Part shown: positions 8,800 to 16,119 of the stretch, piece after piece
How the letters are laid out: every line of letters starts with the position of its first letter
Position numbering within the stretch: position 1 is the first letter of the stretch
Assembly (NCBI RefSeq): GCF_002930645.1
Contig: NZ_PSNW01000003.1
Coordinates: forward strand, 248,001 to 312,000
Origin: Solimonas fluminis
GTDB lineage: Bacteria > Pseudomonadota > Gammaproteobacteria > Nevskiales > Nevskiaceae
DNA length: 64,000 nt
Direction: 5' to 3'
The notes under the pieces: model-generated
What the model saw: only the letters and a program-made list of their open reading frames with translations
Database searches by the model: none
Told to the model about the DNA's origin: nothing
Translations under genes and position numbers: made by a program

Positions 8800-9285
8800 C
8801 TAGCGCATCACGCCCTGGCGCAGGAACCGGGCCAGGGCGGGGCGCGCCTGGGCATAGGTTTCCAGCATCAGGGCCAGCGGCATGCGCAACTCGCGGGCGC
8901 GGAAGCGGTCGGCGTCCGCGGCCTGCGTGGCGCAGCCCCGCTGCACCCGGACCCTTTCCAGCGGCCACTGGACATGAACGGCGCGCAGCACCTGCCGCTG
9001 CAGCGCCGGCAGGCGCCGCCAGGCCATGTCGACGCTCTCGCCGGCCAGTTCGTCGGGAGCGTCGGCACCGTCGGTCTCGTCGCCCTCCCAGATGGGGATG
9101 GCATAGTGCCGCTCGGCCGAGGCGCAGTCGGCGAAAATCCGCGGGCCGCCGATGTCGCCGGCCGCCCAGCGGCCCCAGTTGTCCAGCATCCGCTCCAGCC
9201 ACGCATCGCAGGACGCGCGCGCGATCACTTCCGTCGTCAGGCCGCTGTCATAGGCTCGCATCGGTTCCACTCCATCCGTTGTCAT
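8800..9285 (-). CDS. Putative phage late-gene regulator (Q antiterminator-like)
   Basis: 161 residues. LERMLDNWGRWAAGD near residue 30, then a variable stretch, then a helical end DMAWRRLPALQRQVLRAVHV that resembles a sigma-70 region-4/RinA/Q type HTH. Phage Q proteins share this plan: a WGRW motif early and an LPxxxRxVL helix late. It starts 50 nt after the end of cro on the same strand, where an early-to-late switch would be. The assignment is from pattern memory. It could also be an uncharacterised phage regulator. Confidence 0.55.
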   Translation of the reverse strand: MTTDGVEPMRAYDSGLTTEVIARASCDAWLERMLDNWGRWAAGDIGGPRIFADCASAERHYAIPIWEGDETDGADAPDELAGESVDMAWRRLPALQRQVLRAVHVQWPLERVRVQRGCATQAADADRFRARELRMPLALMLETYAQARPALARFLRQGVMR

Positions 9286-9334
9286 CCCTGTGCCGCCGAC
9301 GGCGGCGGCATCCCGGCCCTGCGCGGGCCGGCGT

Positions 9335-9538
9335 TCACGCGGCTTCCTCCAGCCCGGCCGCCAGGCGCTCCGACAACTGCCATAGCTTCACCGCCGCCAT
9401 GCCCCGCGGCTCCCGCGTCGCCCCCCGCATCAGGTCTCCCAAGGAGGAATAGGAAAGGCCGCAGAAATCGGCGATGTCCGCCCGGCTCAGCCCCGCCCGC
9501 TCGCAGCACAAGACCCGCTCTTTCCAGTCGATGTCCAT
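9335..9538 (-). CDS. Cro-like HTH repressor
   Basis: 67 residues with one helix-turn-helix, LSRADIADFCGLSYSSLGDL (about 17-36). It is divergent from the CI-type gene at 9610 across a 71-bp region packed with palindromic operators, which is the classical lysis/lysogeny switch layout. The small size and lack of a C-terminal peptidase domain fit Cro. Confidence 0.75.
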   Translation of the reverse strand: MDIDWKERVLCCERAGLSRADIADFCGLSYSSLGDLMRGATREPRGMAAVKLWQLSERLAAGLEEAA

Positions 9539-9548
9539 GGGGATATTT

Positions 9549-9599
9549 TACGGTTTTCCGTATATCTGGCACAATGGATTTCCGTAACGGAATTCCGTA
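9549..9599. promoter_or_regulatory. CI/Cro operator region
   Basis: Two palindromes: TACGGTTTTCCGTA (9549-9562, half-sites TACGG/CCGTA) and AACGGAATTCCGTA (9586-9599, core ACGGAATTCCGT perfect). A third, overlapping inverted repeat TTCCGTAACGGAA starts at 9580. They fill the gap between cro and the repressor gene and can control both divergent promoters. Confidence 0.75.
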
Positions 9600-9609
9600 T
9601 ATTTGCTAC

Positions 9610-10272
9610 ATGACTGTCGGAGAACGGATTAAAACCGCGCGCAAGGCGCAGACCCCGGTGGTGGGGGTCAAACAGCTGGCCGACGCCGTCGGCCTGGCTG
9701 CCAGCACGCTCTACGACCTGGAGCGCGGCGAGCAGGAGAGCACCACCAAGCTGCACGCCATCGCCGAATACCTGGGCGTGCGGGCGCGCTGGCTCGAAAC
9801 CGGCCAGGGCCCCATGCGGCCCGAACAGGGCGACCTGCTGGATGCCAGCTTCGACGACAAGTACGACCGCGTGACCGTGGTGCGCGGCGCGATGCTGTCT
9901 GGCGGCCCCGGCAAGGTGTCCTGGGAGTTCGAGGAGGTGGACCGCCACTTCGCCTTCCGCCGCCAGTGGCTCCAGGAGAAGGGCCTGCGGGCCGACCGCT
10001 GCCGCATCTACGAGGTGTCCGGCGACAGCAACGCGCCCTACATCCGCCACGGCGACGTGGTGATGATCGACCTGGACGACCGCAAGGTGGTGGACGGCGA
10101 GTTCTACGGCCTGGCCTTCGGCGAGGACCTGCGGGTGAAGCAGCTGGCCTTCCGCGCCGACGGCGCGCTGCGCGTGATCAGCGCGGCGGAGCCGGACAAG
10201 GCGGAGACCTACCGGGGGCAGGAGATCGAGGCGATCAGCATCATCGGGCGGGTGGCCTGGAGAGGCGGCTGA
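9610..10272 (+). CDS. CI-type phage repressor (XRE HTH + S24 LexA-like peptidase domain)
   Basis: 220 residues. The N-terminal HTH is at about 21-42 (KQLADAVGLAASTLYDLERG). The C-terminal S24 domain has catalytic Ser140 in SGDSNAPYIRHGD and Lys177 in RVKQL. The residue after the Ser is Asn rather than the usual Met. A cleavage-site candidate near residues 96-99 reads LSGG, not the canonical Ala-Gly, so RecA-stimulated cleavage is uncertain. The start ATG is 10 nt after the last operator. It maintains lysogeny by binding the ACGGAATTCCGT-type sites. Confidence 0.9.
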   Translation: MTVGERIKTARKAQTPVVGVKQLADAVGLAASTLYDLERGEQESTTKLHAIAEYLGVRARWLETGQGPMRPEQGDLLDASFDDKYDRVTVVRGAMLSGGPGKVSWEFEEVDRHFAFRRQWLQEKGLRADRCRIYEVSGDSNAPYIRHGDVVMIDLDDRKVVDGEFYGLAFGEDLRVKQLAFRADGALRVISAAEPDKAETYRGQEIEAISIIGRVAWRGG

Positions 10273-10300
10273 CCGGAGTGACTGATGTCAATCCGATCAA

Positions 10301-10331
10301 CCCCGGACCGGCCAGGATGGCCGGTCCGGGG
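10301..10331. terminator. 13-bp perfect hairpin after the repressor gene
   Basis: CCCCGGACCGGCC (10301-10313) pairs perfectly with GGCCGGTCCGGGG (10319-10331) across a 5-nt loop, 28 nt after the repressor stop. No T tract follows, so termination efficiency is uncertain, but nothing else obvious explains it. Confidence 0.5.
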
Positions 10332-10410
10332 GAGATGGAACCTATTGCCGTCCCGCCAGGGAGGGCACTCCCGCGCTGCCATCCTCGTTCCAGCTTCGGG
10401 TCTCAGAATT

Positions 10411-10478
10411 ACGGAATTCCGTTATCCAATGATTACGGCATACCGTATAATGAAGCCGTACCCGAATACGGAATCCCG
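10411..10478 (+). promoter_or_regulatory. Second cluster of phage operators with an embedded promoter
   Basis: ACGGAATTCCGT (10411-10422), TACGGCATACCGTA (10434-10447) and a degenerate TACGGAATCCCG (10467-10478). A perfect -10 box TATAAT lies at 10446-10451, overlapping the second site, so a bound repressor would block it. The small gene at 10481 starts right after the third site. The half-sites match those between cro and the repressor. Confidence 0.7.
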
Positions 10479-10480
10479 CC

Positions 10481-10645
10481 ATGTCCCAAGCCCCTTCCCT
10501 GCTCCCCGGCGACACCGCCCGCATCCGCCATGGCCGCCTCAAGCACCGGCTGGCGGAAATCCTGCAGGTGGACGGCCGCCACGCCACGGTGATCACCTCC
10601 TCCGGGGAGGTTTCGCTGCCGCTGTCCTGCCTGGAGGCGGAGTGA
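10481..10645 (+). CDS. Small phage-type protein of unknown function
   Basis: 54 residues beginning MSQAPSLLPGDTARIRHGRL. It looks like a small beta-rich fold (GDTARIRHGR...VDGRHATVITSSGEVSLPLSCLE), similar to short phage proteins I cannot name. It follows three operators and a TATAAT box directly and ends in a TGATG overlap with the next gene, so it is the first gene of a repressor-controlled operon. Confidence 0.55.
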   Translation: MSQAPSLLPGDTARIRHGRLKHRLAEILQVDGRHATVITSSGEVSLPLSCLEAE

Positions 10646-10902
10646 TGGGCGCCGCGCTGAAATCCGACGAGCACGAGCGCCGCCGCATCGCCGCGGCGCT
10701 GGACCTGCGCACCGGCTCGCTTTGCGACGGCCGCGCGCTGGTGGCCGAGGCGCTGACGGACTGCGAGGCCGCCAATGCCACGCTGCGCAGCATCGCCAGC
10801 CATGTGCGCACCGCCGTGCTGGGCGACAGCGAGACGGTGGACCGGGAGATCGGGCGGATCGTGCGCGAGGCGGTGGTCCGCTACGCAAGCATGCCGGGCT
10901 GA
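10645..10902 (+). CDS. Small protein of unknown function, phage operon
   Basis: 85 residues, MGAALKSDEHERRRIAAALD..., mostly helical and charged, with no recognised motif. It is translationally coupled to the 54-aa gene (the ATG shares its A with the preceding TGA). Control by the same operators is inferred from position. Confidence 0.55.
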   Translation: MGAALKSDEHERRRIAAALDLRTGSLCDGRALVAEALTDCEAANATLRSIASHVRTAVLGDSETVDREIGRIVREAVVRYASMPG

Positions 10903-10947
10903 GCGGCAGCAGGGGTAGACGCGGGCAGGCTTTCCCCAGGAACACGC

Positions 10948-11046
10948 ATGCTCGCGGGCAACTGCCTCTGCGGCCAAATCCGCGCCGCAGTACGTGGAAC
11001 GGCCGCCGCACTGGGCATGGGAACGGACCGCCCGTTTGGGGGCTAG
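10948..11046 (+). pseudogene. N-terminal fragment of a GFA-type (CENP-V/GFA) gene
   Basis: A 32-codon frame MLAGNCLCGQIRAAVRG... matches the start of GFA-domain proteins, which open with a CxCGxVRxxV zinc motif. The similarity stops after about 17 residues and the frame closes at TAG. Full-length members are about 120-150 residues, so only the 5' end remains. It lies just past the last phage gene, so it may mark a host gene cut by the element. This rests on a short match. Confidence 0.35.
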
Positions 11047-11059
11047 GCCCCCGGTCCGT
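11023..11059. terminator. Inverted repeat / hairpin
   Basis: ACGGACCG (11023-11030) pairs with CGGTCCGT (11052-11059). Inside it lies GGGGGCTAGGCCCCC (11038-11052), itself nearly palindromic. There is no T tract. The rest of 11060-11240 shows no gene or clear signal. Confidence 0.35.
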
Positions 11060-11240
11060 GAATTGATATCGGAACGGCGGCAACCGCCCAAACTGTGAAC
11101 TGGGTCGCAGTTTCGGGAGGCCGCCTGCCGTCGCGGGAAACGGGCTTCCGTGTCAGGATCAAAGCGTCCATGAGTAAGCCAAGCCAACCGGGCTTCCGAG
11201 CCCTGTCGCCAGAAGCCTTGCCGTTTCCGCGTGCCTGCTC

Positions 11241-12413
11241 ATGAGCCTGCACCTGCCCACGCTGCTGGTCGTCACCGTGCTGGCCTACCTGGTCTTCGGC
11301 CTGTTCCAGATCGCCATGTGGCAGCTGCGGCGCGAACGCGAGGGCCAGTTGCTCTGGGGCTTCTCCAATCTTTCCGGTGCCCTGGGCGGCACGCTGCTGT
11401 GCCTGCGCGGCTTGATACCCGACTTCGCGTCCGTTGCCCTGGCCAATGGCCTGCTGATCCTGGGCCACTCGCTGATGTGGGCCGGCTTGCGGCGCTTCGC
11501 CGGCCAGCCGATCCACTGGCCCGTGGTCTGGCTGGCGCCGCTGCTGCTGGCCGGGCTGTTCTGGGGGCCGCTCAGCGGCAACCCGCCCGCCCGGACCTGC
11601 GCACTGGCGCTGTTCATGATGCTGTTCAGCGGCGCCAACTTCGTCGATGCCTGGCGCGCGCAGCGGCTGGAGCCGCTGGTGATGCGGCGGCTGACGATGC
11701 TGGTGTTCCTGGTGACCTGCGCCTTCATGGCCGAGCGGGCGCTGTACATGCTGCAGCATGCGACGCGGCCGGCCGAGTATGCCGTCACCCATCCGATGCA
11801 CACCATCGCGGCGCTGGTGGCCCTGCTGATCGTGACGGTGTGGAACCTGTCGATCCTGATGATGGCGAGCGAGCGCCTGGCCAACCGCCTGACCGACATC
11901 GCCCATAGCGACGGCCTGACGCGCGTGCTCAACCGCACCGGCTTCCGGGCGCTGGCGGTCCGCCAGGTGCAGCGCTGCCGCCGGGACCGCAAGCCGATCT
12001 CGGTGCTGCTGCTGGACCTGGACCACTTCAAGCGGATCAACGACAGCCATGGCCACGAGGCCGGCGATCGTCTGCTCTGCGCCTTTGCCGACACCGTCAG
12101 CGGAATGATCCGTCCCGGCGACCTGCTGGCGCGCTACGGCGGCGAGGAGTTCTGCGTGCTGCTGCCCGGCGCATCGCTGGCGGACGCGCAGGCCGCGGCG
12201 GAACGCCTGCGCGAAGGCTTCGCGAGCATCCGCCTGCGCAGCGGCGATGCCGACTACGGCGCCACCGTCAGCATCGGGGTGGCCCAGTTCCTGGGCGGCG
12301 AGATGATCGACGAGGCCGTGTCGCGAGCCGACCGCGCGCTGTACCAGGCCAAGCATCGCGGCCGCAACCGCGTGGAGACTACCGAGACCATCGGCGAGGG
12401 CCTGCCGGCCTGA
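11241..12413 (+). CDS. Membrane-bound diguanylate cyclase (GGDEF)
   Basis: 390 residues. About six to seven hydrophobic helices span residues 5-207, then a GGDEF domain (about 220-380) makes cyclic-di-GMP from GTP. The active site is G300-GEEF304. The product-inhibition I-site RxxD is intact as R291-P-G-D294, five residues before it, so the enzyme should be active and feedback-inhibited. Signature DLDHFKRINDSHGHEAGD is also present. It stands alone, just outside the phage block. Confidence 0.9.
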   Translation: MSLHLPTLLVVTVLAYLVFGLFQIAMWQLRREREGQLLWGFSNLSGALGGTLLCLRGLIPDFASVALANGLLILGHSLMWAGLRRFAGQPIHWPVVWLAPLLLAGLFWGPLSGNPPARTCALALFMMLFSGANFVDAWRAQRLEPLVMRRLTMLVFLVTCAFMAERALYMLQHATRPAEYAVTHPMHTIAALVALLIVTVWNLSILMMASERLANRLTDIAHSDGLTRVLNRTGFRALAVRQVQRCRRDRKPISVLLLDLDHFKRINDSHGHEAGDRLLCAFADTVSGMIRPGDLLARYGGEEFCVLLPGASLADAQAAAERLREGFASIRLRSGDADYGATVSIGVAQFLGGEMIDEAVSRADRALYQAKHRGRNRVETTETIGEGLPA

Positions 12414-12426
12414 GGCCAGCGGCGGA

Positions 12427-12870
12427 TCAGGCCTCGGTCGCGGCCTGTTCCAGGCGCGCCCGCGCTTCCTTCTTGCCGATGCCGCGCAGGCCGGCGATGG
12501 CGGCCACCTGCGACTGCCGCGGCACGGTCTTCTCGGCTTCCCAGTTGTAGACCGACTGGGCACTGACGCCGATCAGGCGCCCGAACTCCTCGGCGCTCAG
12601 GTCCAGGCGCGCGCGCAGCGAGCGCAGGCCCTTGGCGGAGTAGCGGTGCTTCTCGCCCTCCTCCTCGGCCGCCGGTTCGGGGGCGGCCTTGCCGGCCTGC
12701 TTGCGCAGCGCCGCCAGCTCGCGCTCCAGCGCCTGCACCTGCTTCTTCAGCGCCGACAGCTGCTGCCGGTGGGAACTGCTTGCCGCCTGCAGCGGCGCCA
12801 GGCTCTGGCGCAGGGTCTTGCGGGAAAGGCGGGCAATCTCGGTCTTCAGCAGGGCAGCGATATTGGGCAT
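12427..12870 (-). CDS. XRE-type helix-turn-helix protein with coiled coil
   Basis: 147 residues. Residues 28-62 form a predicted coiled coil (SSSHRQQLSALKKQVQALER). The C-terminal half has an HTH: LRARLDLSAEEFGRLIGVSA and QSVYNWEAEKTVPR. Likely a small DNA-binding regulator. The target is unknown. It converges on the diguanylate cyclase gene with 13 nt between. Confidence 0.7.
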   Translation of the reverse strand: MPNIAALLKTEIARLSRKTLRQSLAPLQAASSSHRQQLSALKKQVQALERELAALRKQAGKAAPEPAAEEEGEKHRYSAKGLRSLRARLDLSAEEFGRLIGVSAQSVYNWEAEKTVPRQSQVAAIAGLRGIGKKEARARLEQAATEA

Positions 12871-13053
12871 GGCCGTTGAAACGGGGGATCGAGGGGTCCG
12901 AAGTATGCCTGATTCGGTCGTCAGGTCATGTGAATGGCCACACGGTCAGATAGCGTGACGCGGCATTCATCCACAGCCAGGCGCGCCGGCGCGGCTGGAC
13001 AGCGGGCGAAGGGACATGATGGGATTCGCGGCCGCCGATCTCTTACCTGGGCG

Positions 13054-13824
13054 ATGTCCCTCCGCCGAATCCCCCTGGCCAGCCTGCTGCTGGCACTGCT
13101 CTGCACCGCCTGCGCCGGACTCCCGCCCGCATCGATGCCGTCCGCGGCGCAGCCGCCTGACCACACCGCTGTCCTGCCCGACCTGGCGGCGGCCTCCTAC
13201 AACCAGATCGCCAACCGCTACCTGCTGCCGCTGTACGCGCGGATCGCCCCGCTGGAGATCTACTGCGGCTGCGCCTTCGACCCCGCCAGCAAGGCGGTGG
13301 ACCCCGGGACCTGCCGCTTCGATCCGGAACGGCGCTGGGGCGACGACGACTCGCGGGGCGCGCGCATCGAATGGGAGCATGTGGTGCCGGCGGCACGGGT
13401 GGCGGAAGCCCTGGGCTGCGGCAGCCGCGCCGCCTGCCGCGCGCAGGAATCCTTCCGCCTGGCGGAGAACGATCCCTACAACCTGCTGCCGGCGCTGGGA
13501 GCCCTCAACGCGCGGCGCAGCAACCATCCCTATGCCGAGATTCCCGGCGAGGCGCGCGCCTATGGCCGCTGCGACTTCGAGCTGCAGGAACAGCGCGATG
13601 CCGGCCGCCGCAGCGCCCGGGTGGAACCGCCCGAGGCGATCAAGGGCGACATCGCGCGCATCTCGCTGTACTACGCGCAGCGCCACGGCATCCGCTTCAG
13701 CGACGCGGAGCTGCAGCAGTTCCAGGCCTGGAGCGCGGCGGATCCGGTGAGCCGCGAGGAACGCTACCGCGCCGCCTGGATCCGGCGGAACATCACGGGC
13801 TGGGCCAATCCCTTCGTGGAATAG
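13054..13824 (+). CDS. Secreted endonuclease I (EndA/NucM family), probable lipoprotein
   Basis: 256 residues from ATG 13054. The signal peptide has the core LASLLLALLCTAC and a possible lipobox at the last Cys (atypical Cys at -3). The His-Me-finger nuclease core is present: IEWEHVVPA with catalytic-type H109, and ENDPYNLLPALGALNARRSN with the family Asn residues. Family members degrade extracellular or periplasmic DNA with Mg2+. An open frame extends further upstream, but the signal peptide fixes this start. Confidence 0.85.
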   Translation: MSLRRIPLASLLLALLCTACAGLPPASMPSAAQPPDHTAVLPDLAAASYNQIANRYLLPLYARIAPLEIYCGCAFDPASKAVDPGTCRFDPERRWGDDDSRGARIEWEHVVPAARVAEALGCGSRAACRAQESFRLAENDPYNLLPALGALNARRSNHPYAEIPGEARAYGRCDFELQEQRDAGRRSARVEPPEAIKGDIARISLYYAQRHGIRFSDAELQQFQAWSAADPVSREERYRAAWIRRNITGWANPFVE

Positions 13825-13827
13825 GCC

Positions 13828-14523
13828 TCAAAGCCTGCCGCAGGCCAGGTTGGCGCTGACGGCCACGTCCATCTTCTTGGGGTCCGGCAGCTTCAGCGCG
13901 CGCATGAACTGCACGTACTGCTCGCGTGTCTTGCCGGCCAGGCGCGGGTTGTGGCGCTTTTCCTCGCCGATGGAGGAGGCCGTCCAGCCCTTGTAGTCGT
14001 GCGCCGGATACACCAGCGTGTCATCGGGCAGCCGGAACAGGACCTCGACGATGGAATGCCAGGAGCGCTCCGGATCGCCGTTCTGGAAGTCGGTGCGGCC
14101 GCTGCCGCGGATCAGCAGCACGTCGCCGGTGAACACGGCCTGCGGCCGCTCCGGTCTCAGTACGAAGCTGAAGCTTTCGTCGGTGTGTCCGGGCGTGTAG
14201 AGCGCCTGCAGGCGCAGGCCCTCGATCTCCAGCAGTTCGCCGTCGCGCACGGTCTGCGATACGCATTCGGCACGGCTGAGCTCGCCCATGATCGTGACGC
14301 AGCCGGTGGCGTCGCGCAGGTCGCCCAGCGCCGTGATGTGGTCGGCATGCGTGTGCGTGTCGATGGCGCGCAGCAGCCGCAGGTCCAGCTCGCGGATCGC
14401 CTGCAGGTATTGCTGCGCCTGCTCCTTGACCGGGTCGATGATCAGCGCCTCGCGCCCGATACCCGAGGCGAGCAGGTAGGTGTAGGTGCTGGACTCCGCG
14501 TCGAAGAACTGCCTGAACAGCAT
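13828..14523 (-). CDS. Persulfide dioxygenase-like metallo-beta-lactamase fold protein (ETHE1 type)
   Basis: 231 residues. Iron-binding residues are visible: T-H57-T-H59-A-D61-H62, H113 in TPGHTDES, D134 in FTGDVLL and H175 in PAHDYKGW. The strings RGSGRTDFQNGD and SSIGEEKRHNPRL are typical of ETHE1/Blh enzymes that oxidise glutathione persulfide to sulfite. No rhodanese domain is fused. It is the last gene of the minus operon csoR-like/tauE/this gene. RBS AGGAG lies 6 nt before the ATG. Confidence 0.87.
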   Translation of the reverse strand: MLFRQFFDAESSTYTYLLASGIGREALIIDPVKEQAQQYLQAIRELDLRLLRAIDTHTHADHITALGDLRDATGCVTIMGELSRAECVSQTVRDGELLEIEGLRLQALYTPGHTDESFSFVLRPERPQAVFTGDVLLIRGSGRTDFQNGDPERSWHSIVEVLFRLPDDTLVYPAHDYKGWTASSIGEEKRHNPRLAGKTREQYVQFMRALKLPDPKKMDVAVSANLACGRL

Positions 14524-14554
14524 GGGAGACTCCTGGGTGTTGACAGGCCCTCGT

Positions 14555-15379
14555 TCAGCCGAGGGCATGCGCCGCCATGACCGCGCTGGCCAGCAGCATC
14601 GTTGCCGCAAAGCCCGCTTGCAGGGCGGGACCCGCCAGGCCCGGCGCCAGGCGCCGACCGGCGACCATGCCGAGCAGGGCGCCGCCCACGAAGGGCAACG
14701 CCGCCCTCCAGGGCACACCATGCCCCATCAGCAGCGCGCTGCCCACTGCCGCCGCACTGGTGAGGGCGATCGCCATCAGCGAGGTGGCGACGGCGGAATG
14801 GATCGACAGCGGCGTCGCGGCCCGCAGGGCGGGAACGATGACGAAACCGCCGCCCACGCCGAGCAGGCCCGACAGGAAGCCGGTGACAGCGCCGATCGAC
14901 GAGATCAGCAGCGCGCAGGGGCAGGTCCACATCAGGCGGCCGGTCTGCGGGTGCAGCCGGCACAACGGACCATTGTCCTCCGCGCCGTTGCCCGCGACGG
15001 CGGCGCGCACCACCGCCGCTTCGGCCGGCTGCCTCCAGGCCTGCAGGAGCAGGCGCAGCGCCACCACGGCCAGCAGCCCGGCGAAGACCAGCGACAGGGT
15101 CTCGCCGGGCATCCGGCCGGCCGCCGCCAGGCCCAGCGGGGCGGTCAGGGCCCCGGCCGCCGCCATCAGCATCGCCGCGCGATAGCGGATGTAGGTGACG
15201 TTCCAGGCGAAGGCGGTGCCGAAGGCCGCGGCGGCACAGACCGCCATCAACGCCACCGGCGCGGCTTCGGCAAAGCTCCAGCCGAGCCCGAGCATCAGCA
15301 GGGGAACGGCGAGGATGGAGCCGCCGGCGCCGGTCAGGCCGAGCACCAGCCCCATCAGCATCCCCAGCAGCAGGCTCAT
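14555..15379 (-). CDS. TauE/SafE-family sulfite/anion exporter
   Basis: 274-residue polytopic membrane protein with about eight hydrophobic segments. It contains the duplicated family motif: GLVLGLTGAGGSILAVPLLM at the start and FLSGLLGVGGGFVIVPAL in the middle. Likely exports sulfite or a related sulfur anion made by the downstream dioxygenase. It begins 1 nt after the CsoR-family gene stops, so the genes are co-transcribed. Confidence 0.88.
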   Translation of the reverse strand: MSLLLGMLMGLVLGLTGAGGSILAVPLLMLGLGWSFAEAAPVALMAVCAAAAFGTAFAWNVTYIRYRAAMLMAAAGALTAPLGLAAAGRMPGETLSLVFAGLLAVVALRLLLQAWRQPAEAAVVRAAVAGNGAEDNGPLCRLHPQTGRLMWTCPCALLISSIGAVTGFLSGLLGVGGGFVIVPALRAATPLSIHSAVATSLMAIALTSAAAVGSALLMGHGVPWRAALPFVGGALLGMVAGRRLAPGLAGPALQAGFAATMLLASAVMAAHALG

Positions 15380-15380
15380 C

Positions 15381-15653
15381 TCAGCCGTACCGCGCCAGCA
15401 GCGAGGTCACCTTTTCCAGCCGCTCTTCCGCGCGGCGGTCCTTGATGCCCAGGTCGGCCAACTCGCGCCGGGTCACGCAGGACATCAGGTCGAAGAAGGC
15501 GCGATCCATGGCCTTGCGCACGGCGGTGAACTGCTGCACCACCCGCTCGCACTCGTCCTCCTTCTCGATCATCGCGGCCACGCCGCGGACCTGCCCTTCG
15601 ATGCGCTTCAGCCGCGCCAGCATCTGCGCCTTGTCCTCGCGCCAGTCTTTCAT
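15381..15653 (-). CDS. CsoR/RcnR/CstR-family transcriptional repressor, probably persulfide-responsive
   Basis: 90-residue four-helix repressor (ARLKRIEGQVRGVAAMIE is the family helix). Cys35 aligns with the first metal/thiol ligand of CsoR, FrmR and CstR. At the later ligand positions (60 and 64 by RcnR numbering) it has V and E, with a Cys at 59 instead (FFDLMSCVTR). It therefore lacks a normal copper site and may sense reactive sulfur through C35 and C59. Its own operon and the divergent YeeE/YedE pair share the palindrome at 15669-15691. Confidence 0.85.
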   Translation of the reverse strand: MKDWREDKAQMLARLKRIEGQVRGVAAMIEKEDECERVVQQFTAVRKAMDRAFFDLMSCVTRRELADLGIKDRRAEERLEKVTSLLARYG

Positions 15654-15668
15654 GCCGTCCTCCGGGCA

Positions 15669-15691
15669 TATACTATAGGGGGTATAGTATA
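15669..15691. promoter_or_regulatory. CsoR-family operator between divergent sulfur operons
   Basis: A perfect 9-bp inverted repeat TATACTATA / TATAGTATA around a GGGGG centre. AT-rich arms with a G-run core are the known CsoR/CstR operator type. It sits 16 nt before the repressor start on one side and 21 nt before the transporter start on the other, so it can control both directions. Confidence 0.8.
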
Positions 15692-15711
15692 CAGGAATCC
15701 ATGGGGTCCAC

Positions 15712-16119
15712 ATGACGCAAGCGATACTCGGGGGAATGCTGATCGGCCTTTCGGCGGTGCTGCTCTATGCCGGCCTCGGCCGCATCGCCGGCATCAGCGG
15801 CATCGCCTTCGGCATGCTGGAGCCCGCGGCGCGCCATTGGCGCCTGCCCTTCCTGGCCGGCCTCGTCGGCGGCGGCTGGCTGGCCGTATCGGCCGGAGTC
15901 GCCTTGACGCCCTGGACGATCCCGCAGGCCGGCGGCGCGGGCCTGCTGGCACTGGCCGGCCTGCTCGTCGGCGCCGGGACCGCGCTGGGCAACGGCTGCA
16001 CCAGCGGGCATGGCATCTGCGGACTGGCGCGCCTGTCCCCGCGCTCGCTGGCGGCCGTGGCCACCTTCATGCTGGCCGGCATGGCCGCCGCCACGCTGCT
16101 GCGCGGAGCCCTGTCGTGA
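15712..16119 (+). CDS. YeeE/YedE-family sulfur transporter subunit (PmpA-like)
   Basis: 135 residues with four hydrophobic helices. It carries the family motif LGNGCTSGHGICGLARLSPRSL, in which the Cys in GCTSGHG is the thiosulfate or sulfur-handling residue in YeeE. This is the short half-transporter form that works as a pair with the next gene. Its start lies 21 nt from the CsoR-type operator. Its stop overlaps the next start (GTGA). Confidence 0.87.
   Translation: MTQAILGGMLIGLSAVLLYAGLGRIAGISGIAFGMLEPAARHWRLPFLAGLVGGGWLAVSAGVALTPWTIPQAGGAGLLALAGLLVGAGTALGNGCTSGHGICGLARLSPRSLAAVATFMLAGMAAATLLRGALS

Noticed and set aside
8723-9202. Upstream extension of the GGDEF-EAL gene to 9202
   Set aside because: This stretch is read by the phage Q-like gene in another frame, and the extension is Arg/Ala/Gly-rich with no domain.
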